Part shown: positions 17,285 through 21,562 of the stretch, piece by piece
How the letters are laid out: each line of letters opens with the position of its first letter
Numbering within the stretch: position 1 is the stretch's first letter
Origin: a virus
IMG/VR virus record: IMGVR_UViG_3300027841_000013
Coordinates: 1 to 25,749 of that record
Direction: 5' to 3' (one strand)
Length of the DNA stretch: 25,749 nt
Made by a program: the position numbers and the translations under genes
Notes under the pieces: model-generated
Seen by the model: only the letters and a program-made list of their open reading frames with translations
Databases searched by the model: none
What the model was told of the DNA's origin: nothing

Positions 17285-17464
17285 ATGAGTTACGATTGCA
17301 AGCGCGGTTACATGGATCACACAGAAGCAGGGATTTTCTGGTTCGGCAACGACGGTTTCAATGGCGAGCTTATCGGAACCTACACCGATGAAGAAGCGGC
17401 CGACGTTTTCAAAATGGCGATGAATGACGCTCATTCGGTTTTTAACCCCGTTGCAGAGGCTTAA
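17285..17464 (+). CDS. Hypothetical small protein, first gene of plus-strand island
   Basis: A 59-residue protein beginning MSYDCKRGYMDHTEAGIFWF and ending FNPVAEA. AAAGGAG lies seven bases before ATG. It is acidic and aromatic-rich with no membrane segment. It is the first gene after a strong promoter, ends three bases before the next ATG-containing gene and is oriented opposite to all neighbouring phage modules. No family recognised. Confidence 0.7.
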   Translation: MSYDCKRGYMDHTEAGIFWFGNDGFNGELIGTYTDEEAADVFKMAMNDAHSVFNPVAEA

Positions 17465-17466
17465 CC

Positions 17467-17655
17467 ATGAGGGGCGGCACAAGAAAAGGGGCCGGGCGAA
17501 AGCCTGGCTCTGTCAAAACTGAACATCGCGGCACAGTTAAGCAAGTCCGCTGGACTGTGGCAGAATGGCAACAAGTAGAATCAGCGGCACAGGCGTCGGC
17601 ACAGACTCCGAGCGAGCTTATAAGGTCGTCAACTTTGGACAGGGTGGAAAAATGA
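17467..17655 (+). CDS. Ribbon-helix-helix-like DNA-binding protein
   Basis: A 62-residue basic protein. The N-terminus MRGGTRKGAGRKPGSVKTEH carries the GG(T/x)RKGAGRKPG motif frequent in small phage and plasmid RHH (CopG/Arc-like) proteins. The strand VKQVRWTVAEWQQVESAAQA fits the RHH ribbon plus first helix, and TPSELIRSSTLDRVE fits the second helix. It may regulate its own operon through the palindrome at 17232-17249 (inference). Its stop overlaps the next start (ATGA). Confidence 0.68.
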   Translation: MRGGTRKGAGRKPGSVKTEHRGTVKQVRWTVAEWQQVESAAQASAQTPSELIRSSTLDRVEK

Positions 17656-17849
17656 CAGCAATCGAAACGGCGTATCAGTATGGTAAAGCTAATGCCTTGC
17701 TCCAGAACAAATGCGACAAAGTTCGAGCAAGGCTTGAAGATGGTGATAGTATGCCTTTGTGCGACAAAATGGCGCTAAAGGAAGCTTTTACAGTGGTAAC
17801 TCCAGAAATGGAATCTGCATACAGGGAGGGGTTTCAACTGGTACATTAA
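17652..17849 (+). CDS. Hypothetical small protein
   Basis: A 65-residue helical protein (TAIETAYQYGKANALLQNKC) coupled by ATGA to the RHH-like gene. The longer reading from 17565 lacks a ribosome site and overlaps the RHH gene, so I prefer 17652. Function unknown; likely an accessory gene of the plus-strand island. Confidence 0.6.
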   Translation: MTAIETAYQYGKANALLQNKCDKVRARLEDGDSMPLCDKMALKEAFTVVTPEMESAYREGFQLVH

Positions 17850-17872
17850 AGCTTAACGGGAGGTGGTGACAT

Positions 17873-18226
17873 ATGGGATTTAGATCAACTTTTACGACAG
17901 AAGATTACGGTCTTTTGTGGCCTCAATGGTTCAGAGACAAATACTCTGGCGCGATATGGTTTGCCGCCGACGGAAGCGGCCCGCTGAACTCGGTAGGCGA
18001 AGCAAAGACCTATGGGCTATGGTCCTATTTACACGATGACATTCAAGCCGCAATTGACTGGGACAAATTTTCAGGCAAATTTGTTCTGGTTTACCTGCAC
18101 GAATGCGGAGGAATTACACGGTGTCAAATTGAGAAGGATGTAATACGTTGGACAGAACCATCCGGATGGAAACCGTCCGACGGCGTAGAACATAACTACC
18201 ACTGCTACGGATGTTCGGATGTGTAG
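17873..18226 (+). CDS. Hypothetical protein, last gene of plus-strand island
   Basis: A 117-residue soluble protein with many Trp, Tyr and Gly residues (DYGLLWPQWFRDKYSGAIWF; WTEPSGWKPSDGVEHNYHCY). GGGAGGTGG lies upstream of ATG at 17873. The C-terminus HNYHCYGCSDV has closely spaced His and Cys that could bind metal, but they are too few for a defined motif. The gene ends 12 bases before an intrinsic terminator. No family recognised. Confidence 0.65.
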   Translation: MGFRSTFTTEDYGLLWPQWFRDKYSGAIWFAADGSGPLNSVGEAKTYGLWSYLHDDIQAAIDWDKFSGKFVLVYLHECGGITRCQIEKDVIRWTEPSGWKPSDGVEHNYHCYGCSDV

Positions 18227-18237
18227 CTAAATTGCAA

Positions 18238-18272
18238 GGCCCACAACCAGACTTTGGTGTGGGCCTTTTTTT
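18238..18272 (+). terminator. Intrinsic terminator of the plus-strand island
   Basis: GGCCCACA (18238-18245) and TGTGGGCC (18258-18265) form a perfect 8-bp stem followed by seven Ts. On the minus strand the stem is followed only by TTGCAATTT, so termination of the opposing transcript would be weaker. Confidence 0.9.
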
Positions 18273-18462
18273 ACAATCCGTTTTTCGCCAAGAACCGTTC
18301 TATCTCTTCTGAAACTGTCATGGCCGCGATGATTCTATTTCGTGCCCACACCTCCATTTCCGCAAGCCTGGCATTTTGAATTTCTTCGGCTAAATGCTCC
18401 AACAATTTCAGGTATTCAACATCGACAAGAATTGCCTTGGATATTTTGTGGTTTGTTGCCAT
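18271..18462 (-). CDS. Hypothetical small helical protein
   Basis: A 63-residue protein (opening MATNHKISKAILVDVEYLKL), almost entirely helical with alternating charge (LLEHLAEEIQNARLAEMEVW), suggesting a dimerising or DNA-associated small protein. It follows the 18470 gene after 7 bases, and GGAG lies upstream of its start. It is the last gene of the leftward early module, ending within the opposing terminator. Function unknown. Confidence 0.6.
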   Translation of the reverse strand: MATNHKISKAILVDVEYLKLLEHLAEEIQNARLAEMEVWARNRIIAAMTVSEEIERFLAKNGL

Positions 18463-18469
18463 GTTTGGA

Positions 18470-18724
18470 TTACTCCGTATTTGCGGATTTATGGTTTTGC
18501 GTCAGTAGCGTAAGCGCATCTCGCGTCTGTTTCAGTACATCTTCGTACTCTAAAATCCGTTCATTCAGTTCTTCATTGCTCCCCTCATACTCGCACCCGT
18601 GATTTGACATTTTCAGGTATCGAGTGCCGTCTTCGCGCTCCAGAACCCAAGCTTTCGAGTCTGATCCCCAACCATCCCACAGCACCGTGAATTCCATCAA
18701 CACCTTATCTTTTGCTTGTTCCAT
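18470..18724 (-). CDS. Hypothetical small phage protein
   Basis: An 84-residue protein with a strand-rich first half (LMEFTVLWDGWGSDSKAWVL) and a helical C-terminal half (NEELNERILEYEDVLKQTRD) likely to form a coiled coil. AAAGGTGAG precedes ATG at 18724. It is the first gene downstream of the tRNA-like element. No family recognised. Confidence 0.6.
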   Translation of the reverse strand: MEQAKDKVLMEFTVLWDGWGSDSKAWVLEREDGTRYLKMSNHGCEYEGSNEELNERILEYEDVLKQTRDALTLLTQNHKSANTE

Positions 18725-18751
18725 GTCTCACCTTTCTCGTTAAAAAATTAG

Positions 18752-18834
18752 TGGAGCGTGTAGGAGTTGAACCCACATCCCGAGCATAGTGCGCACTATG
18801 TTGCCTCGTGACCTACCGATTAATCGAACGCTCC
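18752..18834 (-). tRNA. tRNA-like gene with aberrant anticodon arm (isotype not assignable)
   Basis: An 83-base tRNA-like sequence without encoded CCA. Acceptor GGAGCGT/ACGCTCC pairs perfectly; D arm GATT-AATCGGTA-GGTC and T arm GTGGG-TTCAACT-CCTAC look normal. Between them, where 17 bases are expected, are 28 bases that fold as CGAG/CTCG, a 5' GCAA bulge, and a tip made of the perfect 16-base palindrome CATAGTGCGCACTATG. A 7-base anticodon loop with T33 cannot be drawn. A class II reading (long variable arm) was tried and gave no good anticodon stem. It may be a tRNA pseudogene or a tRNA mimic. Confidence 0.6.
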
Positions 18835-18859
18835 GTGTTTTGATACGATTGAATGATGG

Positions 18860-18907
18860 TTTTAACCAGTCATTCGACGGGTAAAGCCCGTCAATTCCGC
18901 GTTAGGC
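18860..18907 (-). repeat. attC-like site 5 (after DUF551-like cassette)
   Basis: Minus strand: R'' GCCTAAC (18901-18907) contains the stop codon of the cassette gene; the arms ATTGACGGG / CCCGTCGAAT pair around a 5-base loop with one unpaired base in the R'-side arm; R' is GTTAAAA (18860-18866), slightly off consensus. 48 bases long, the same length as site 1. Confidence 0.75.
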
Positions 18908-19123
18908 TGGTATATCCAACCATTCAGTTGGGTGTAAAATATGAGAACGCCCCCCGTGTAACCGAAACCATCCGGCCGGAACTGCCAAACATCGGTTTCC
19001 GTTGACCATTCTTTCCGGTCGTTTCATCTGCCACCGGACCAAATCGGGCTGGTAGCTTTCTTCCCTTATAAGAATCGGGCGGTCCATCGGTGATGTCTCT
19101 ATCGGTTGCCAACCGTGTTTCAT
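18902..19123 (-). CDS. DUF551-like protein (cassette gene)
   Basis: A 73-residue protein starting MKHGWQPIETSPMDRPILIR, the typical opening of DUF551 proteins (W-QPIET-P-DG-PIL), which are common in phages and of unknown function. The family pattern continues with strands carrying Trp and His near the C-terminus (AGWFRLHGGRSHI, PTEWLDIPA). I choose 19123 because GAGGTG lies upstream; the longer frame would start inside the attC site. The cassette start box GTTAGGC lies 13 bases upstream, and the TAA stop lies inside the R'' box GCCTAAC of its own attC. Confidence 0.82.
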   Translation of the reverse strand: MKHGWQPIETSPMDRPILIREESYQPDLVRWQMKRPERMVNGNRCLAVPAGWFRLHGGRSHILHPTEWLDIPA

Positions 19124-19135
19124 TTTGCACCTCAT

Positions 19136-19234
19136 GCCTAACCATAAAATCAGCCGGAAGTGGTTACGCTTGCTATTCTCGACAAACTCGGTGGCGCTCC
19201 GGCTGTCTGCGCCTCCGGCTATCATGCGTTATGC
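19136..19234 (-). repeat. attC-like site 4
   Basis: Minus strand: R'' GCATAAC (19228-19234) includes the stop codon of the 19229-19441 gene; arms AGCCGGAG / CTTCCGGCT pair with one unpaired base on the R' side; R' GTTAGGC (19136-19142) fits the GTTRRRY consensus exactly. 99 bases long, the best single match to a canonical attC in the array. Confidence 0.87.
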
Positions 19235-19441
19235 CAAATGACCAAATTCATTTAGCATCTGTGCCCGCACTTTCCACCCGGCCTCGTGCTCTTGCCCGGT
19301 GATTTTTCGGTATCGCCTCACTGCGGCGCTGGTAAACGACACTGTTCCAGAGCATGACGTATTCATACGCTCAGCAATCCAGTCGTAATCTGTCTGAGAC
19401 ACTTCAACAATTCTTCCGGAATCAATATGTAAAAATGGCAT
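19229..19441 (-). CDS. Hypothetical cassette protein
   Basis: A 70-residue protein, MPFLHIDSGRIVEVSQTDYD..., with a strand-turn-helix opening and a basic middle (SAAVRRYRKITGQEHEAGWK). The ATG lies inside the R' box GTTATGC of the preceding attC, and its GGAG ribosome site lies in the attC stem; an alternative ATG at 19447 is too close to GGAG. The TAA stop lies inside the next R'' box (GCATAAC). The gene therefore fills its cassette edge to edge. No family recognised. Confidence 0.7.
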   Translation of the reverse strand: MPFLHIDSGRIVEVSQTDYDWIAERMNTSCSGTVSFTSAAVRRYRKITGQEHEAGWKVRAQMLNEFGHLA

Positions 19442-19526
19442 AACCATTCACTCCAGCGGACCCGGTTTAGCGGTGTGCTCCTGGCCAAGGTCCGGTGGCC
19501 GGGTCCGCTGAGTTCAATCGTTGTTA
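19438..19526 (-). repeat. attC-like site 3b (end of the gene-less mini-cassette)
   Basis: Minus strand: R'' TAACAAC (19520-19526), arms ACTCAGCGGACCCGG (plus 19499-19513, reverse complement) and CCGGGTCCGCTGGAGT (19450-19465) pairing over 15 bp with a single extra base, and R' GTTATGC (19438-19444). The one-base bulge lies in the same arm as in sites 1, 4 and 5. Confidence 0.83.
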
Positions 19527-19549
19527 CGGACGCTTCGCGCCCGTAACAA
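19444..19549 (-). mobile_element. Gene-less mini-cassette of 106 bp
   Basis: Bounded by crossover points of sites 3a and 3b. It starts with TTGTTACGG and its R'' side reads CCGTAACAAC, a 10-base match to its own start box. Only about 22 bases lie outside the attC, with no room for a gene. The stretch shares 25 identical bases with the end of the 19973-20494 cassette, suggesting a decayed relative that lost its gene. Confidence 0.65.
19519..19543. repeat. 25-bp direct repeat, copy 1
   Basis: Identical to 19968-19992 (starts CGTTGTTACGGACGCTTCGC, ends GCCCG). It covers the mini-cassette's short spacer and R'' box. Confidence 0.95.
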
Positions 19550-19642
19550 CGCGGCGCGGTGATCTGGGCTGGTTGTTCGGCGCGCAGCGCCAACCAGCCA
19601 GTGAAGCGGTCCCTGCGGGCAGCTCACCGCGCCGCGTTATCT
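19544..19642 (-). repeat. attC-like site 3a
   Basis: Minus strand: R'' AGATAAC (19636-19642) containing the TAA of the cassette gene, outer arms AACGCGGCGCGGTGA / TCACCGCGCCGCGTT (15 bp, perfect), an inner 9-bp stem GGCTGGTTG / CAACCAGCC, and R' GTTGTTA (19544-19550), which departs from the RRR consensus. 99 bases long. The unbroken stem is less typical of attC than the other sites. Confidence 0.7.
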
Positions 19643-19891
19643 ATCATTCCTTGCGCCCCGATATGCACGGCCAGAGACATTGGCCCCATTATCCATATCA
19701 TCGTGCATGTCAGTAAGCATACAGCCAGCATTTACGGATAATGTTATTGTTTCAGAAACATCCGACGATGGTACGCCGACCTTGCAAACGATCAGATTAG
19801 TATCGGTTGTGTATATTAGTAAGTTTTTTGGTTTACGCTTTGCTAAGCGGTTCATGTCGTCAATCCATTTCTGTTCCACTGACGTCAACAT
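19637..19891 (-). CDS. Hypothetical cassette protein
   Basis: An 84-residue soluble protein, MLTSVEQKWIDDMNRLAKRK..., with a basic helix followed by beta strands (NLLIYTTDTNLIVCKVGVPS) and an acidic segment rich in Asp and Met (MLTDMHDDMDNGANV). I choose ATG at 19891, five bases after GGAG; ATGs further upstream lie in the attC. The start box GTTATCT lies 22 bases upstream, and the stop lies inside the R'' box AGATAAC. No family recognised. Confidence 0.66.
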   Translation of the reverse strand: MLTSVEQKWIDDMNRLAKRKPKNLLIYTTDTNLIVCKVGVPSSDVSETITLSVNAGCMLTDMHDDMDNGANVSGRAYRGARNDR

Positions 19892-19912
19892 AGTCTCTCC
19901 GATCAACATGAT

Positions 19913-20000
19913 AGATAACCAGCGGGTCAAAGCCCGACTCGGTTCCCTCGCGGTTTACCCGCAAGGCCGTTGTTACGGACGCTTCGCGCCCGCGTTAGCT
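19913..20000 (-). repeat. attC-like site 2
   Basis: Minus strand: R'' AGCTAAC (19994-20000), arm GCGGG pairing with CCCGC before R' GTTATCT (19913-19919). A second possible R'' (TAACAAC) lies inside it at the gene's stop codon, in the 25-bp repeat, so the left boundary is ambiguous. AGCTAAC matches the cassette's own start box GTTAGCC at 6/7. Confidence 0.65.
19968..19992. repeat. 25-bp direct repeat, copy 2
   Basis: Identical to 19519-19543, 449 bases apart. Here it encodes the last residues of the 19973-20494 protein and its stop codon. Confidence 0.95.
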
Positions 20001-20494
20001 CTCAGCAATTCACAGCGCGCCAGCCATCCGGCCTTGTCTCCGGCCGCAAGGTACGGAGCCGCCAGTTCGAGCGTGCTCAGCGCGTTGCTGTAATACGTGA
20101 TGCCCTCGCCGTTGCGGCCCCATAGGTTTGTGATCCCAAAGCACTCGGCCAGGGCTTGAATGCTTGCGCCGTGCGGTTTCTCGGCCACGGCCGGGCCGTT
20201 AGCGAAAATCCAGTCAAGGTCGCTCTTTTGCTTGCGCTCGGCCTCGTCCTCGTCTTCCCAGGCTTGCAGCTTGTCCAGGCGTCCGGACTCGATCAGCGTC
20301 AACTGGCTGCCGTAGTACCAAGCACACTGGCCCTTGCCTTTCAGGTGCAGCGTGAAACTGTTTCGGTCGCTGCCGCCATGCTGGTCGGCGTAGCTGCCAA
20401 GCACGATGGCTTCGCAGTCGGACGTGAAGTGTCGCATATTCGGCCCAAGGTCTTTGGCCACGCGAACCCAGTCGCCTTTCTGAAACTTTTGCAT
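19973..20494 (-). CDS. Hypothetical cassette protein, SH3-like N-terminus
   Basis: A 173-residue protein, the largest cassette gene. The N-terminus MQKFQKGDWVRVAKDLGPNM begins like a small SH3/KOW barrel (KGDWVRV), continuing with CEAIVLGSYADQHGG and FTLHLKGKGQCAWYYGSQLT. The middle is acidic and helical (LQAWEDEDEAERKQKSDLDW), and the C-terminal half is helical. GGAGAGA precedes ATG at 20494. The reading frame passes through the first R'' candidate (AGCTAAC read as Ala-Asn) and ends in a second TAAC. No catalytic motif seen; function unknown. Confidence 0.75.
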   Translation of the reverse strand: MQKFQKGDWVRVAKDLGPNMRHFTSDCEAIVLGSYADQHGGSDRNSFTLHLKGKGQCAWYYGSQLTLIESGRLDKLQAWEDEDEAERKQKSDLDWIFANGPAVAEKPHGASIQALAECFGITNLWGRNGEGITYYSNALSTLELAAPYLAAGDKAGWLARCELLRANAGAKRP

Positions 20495-20518
20495 TACTCT
20501 CTCCTATCGTTGGCTTAA

Positions 20519-20566
20519 GGCTAACCCTGCGTTCCAGCGGACGTGCCGCTGAACTCCACGTTAAAT
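20519..20566 (-). repeat. attC-like site 1 (left by the resident gene)
   Basis: Minus strand: R'' ATTTAAC (20560-20566) fits RYYYAAC exactly; arms GTTCAGCGG / CCGCTGGAAC pair with one unpaired base around a 5-base loop; R' is GTTAGCC (20519-20525). 48 bases. It lies 13 bases after the stop of the membrane protein gene. Confidence 0.8.
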
Positions 20567-20579
20567 ACCAAATACCTGA

Positions 20580-20924
20580 TTAACTTCGTTTCACCAGTAA
20601 AACGAGAAGAGGTGTCAAGACTATTGCAAATATAGGCAACAGTACCCGCCCTGCGACGTAAGGAACAAAGAAAACCAGCTTGCCAAAGGCATTCCAACTG
20701 TCCCAATTATCGCGCTGATGCTTTTGCATAAGCCCTCGGAGATCGATATACTCCAAGTATTTAACAACGGCATGGAGCATAAATCGTTGATCGTGGTTCA
20801 GTAGATTACAAATTATCAGTTTGGTTTTCTTGTCCGGCATCGACTTAAAGATTTGACCGCCGAAGCCAACTCGGTATTGCCTGGCGTGTTCGCAATCGAA
20901 GTTGCACATCCTTGGCTTCGGCAT
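20580..20924 (-). CDS. Hypothetical protein with C-terminal membrane region
   Basis: A 114-residue protein. The N-terminal part has Cys and His in CNFDCEHARQYRVGFG; the C-terminal 40 residues are hydrophobic (LVFFVPYVAGRVLLPIFAIV, then LTPLLVLLVKRS), enough for one long or two short membrane segments. The ATG follows the stop of the Lar-like gene by one base (TGACATG), so it belongs to the phage operon. It is followed by an attC-like site but has no cassette start box upstream, so it looks like the resident gene next to the insertion point. No family recognised. Confidence 0.65.
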   Translation of the reverse strand: MPKPRMCNFDCEHARQYRVGFGGQIFKSMPDKKTKLIICNLLNHDQRFMLHAVVKYLEYIDLRGLMQKHQRDNWDSWNAFGKLVFFVPYVAGRVLLPIFAIVLTPLLVLLVKRS

Positions 20925-20925
20925 G

Positions 20926-21135
20926 TCAATATTTCCTCAATTCGGCCAGTGCCCGCGTATTCCACTTGTCCTTCGCCTTTTTGCCGATGTAATCGTCCGG
21001 CACTACTGCGCCGCATGTCTCGCATTTCACTGATTCCCCGCCGTCGCCGTGCCCAAACGTAACGCGGCCCATCCGAGTTTTTGTCCCGCCACAAAACGGG
21101 CACGGCAACAATCTTAGTTGTGTTGAATCAGTCAT
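20926..21135 (-). CDS. Lar-like zinc-ribbon protein (restriction alleviation family)
   Basis: A 69-residue protein with the Lar-type zinc ribbon: PCPFCGG (C12, C15) and KCETCGA (C38, C41), followed by the closing KDKWNTRA motif (W58-N59). In lambdoid phages Lar eases host type I restriction; many relatives have no tested function. I place the start at 21135, where AGGAGG lies upstream, rather than at the longer frame. The C-terminus ALAELRKY is nearly identical to that of the adjacent upstream gene. Confidence 0.8.
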   Translation of the reverse strand: MTDSTQLRLLPCPFCGGTKTRMGRVTFGHGDGGESVKCETCGAVVPDDYIGKKAKDKWNTRALAELRKY

Positions 21136-21140
21136 TGTTT

Positions 21141-21329
21141 TTAATACCTCCTCAGTTCGGCCAGTGCCCGAGTCAAATCCATGCTGGCTCGGCGGACAGT
21201 TCCAGTGTGTTTCGGGGACCACATGATACTGCTGGACAAGTCGTCCAGCGTCGCGTCTTCAAGTCTTCGGATAGCGGCACTCAGTCGGGCCATTTCGAAT
21301 TTCACCACGGCAATCTTATCTTTTTTCAT
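21141..21329 (-). CDS. Hypothetical small phage protein
   Basis: A 62-residue basic helical protein, MKKDKIAVVKFEMARLSAAI..., ending LTRALAELRRY. I choose ATG at 21329 because GGAGG lies just upstream; the longer reading uses TTG without a ribosome site. The last codons (CTGAGGAGGTAT) also provide the Shine-Dalgarno of the next gene. Shares its C-terminal 8 residues, save one, with the Lar-like protein. Function unknown. Confidence 0.6.
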   Translation of the reverse strand: MKKDKIAVVKFEMARLSAAIRRLEDATLDDLSSSIMWSPKHTGTVRRASMDLTRALAELRRY

Positions 21330-21412
21330 AAACCTCCAAATTTCGTTTTTAAGATGTTTTTTTTCAAAAGCCTTATCGTGGTATGCGTTGTGCTGTGTTC
21401 GTCGAACCTGTG

Positions 21413-21562
21413 TCAATCCTGTTCGATTGGCGCATGTTTCGTGCTAACTGGCGCGAAGTGTTTTGCGATTAGTTTCAGAAACGCGTCCTTCATCGCCTTT
21501 TCTTCCCGCCATTTTCGTTCGGTGTCCGCCAGCGCTTCCCTGAGTCGTTCGATTTCAGTCAT
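21413..21562 (-). CDS. Hypothetical small coiled-coil protein
   Basis: A 49-residue protein: opens MTEIERLREALADTERKWRE and ends HAPIEQD. The start overlaps the helicase stop by eight bases (ATGACTGA), a strong sign of real coupled translation. The heptad pattern of the first 25 residues predicts a coiled coil. It could be a helicase partner, but that is inference from the overlap only. Confidence 0.55.
   Translation of the reverse strand: MTEIERLREALADTERKWREEKAMKDAFLKLIAKHFAPVSTKHAPIEQD

Larger units (their letters stand above)
18860..20566 (-). mobile_element. Integron-type gene cassette array without integrase (CALIN-like): six attC-like sites, five cassettes
   Basis: Six attC-like sites separate small same-strand genes. 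Crossover G/TT positions on the minus strand at 20525, 19919, 19550, 19444, 19142 and 18866 define cassettes of 606, 369, 106, 302 and 276 bp. The GTTNNNN box at the start of each cassette is the reverse complement of the R'' box at its end: 7/7 in four cassettes and 6/7 in the first. The flanking pair ATTTAAC (20560-20566) and GTTAAAA (18860-18866) match 6/7 as the pre-insertion site. No integron integrase is encoded in the window. Confidence 0.85.

Noticed and set aside
18752-18834. Reading the tRNA-like gene as class II (Leu, Ser or Tyr)
   Set aside because: The total length would fit, but no 5-bp anticodon stem with a 7-base loop and T33 can be formed.
18739-18866. A sixth cassette carrying the tRNA-like gene (GTTAAAA at 18860 and TTTTAAC at 18739-18745)
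   Set aside because: No attC arms follow the second box; the next gene starts there at once. The match is probably chance in a T-rich stretch.
19501-20000. Repeats considered as a CRISPR array
   Set aside because: Only two 25-bp copies 449 bases apart, with genes between them; the attC explanation fits better.
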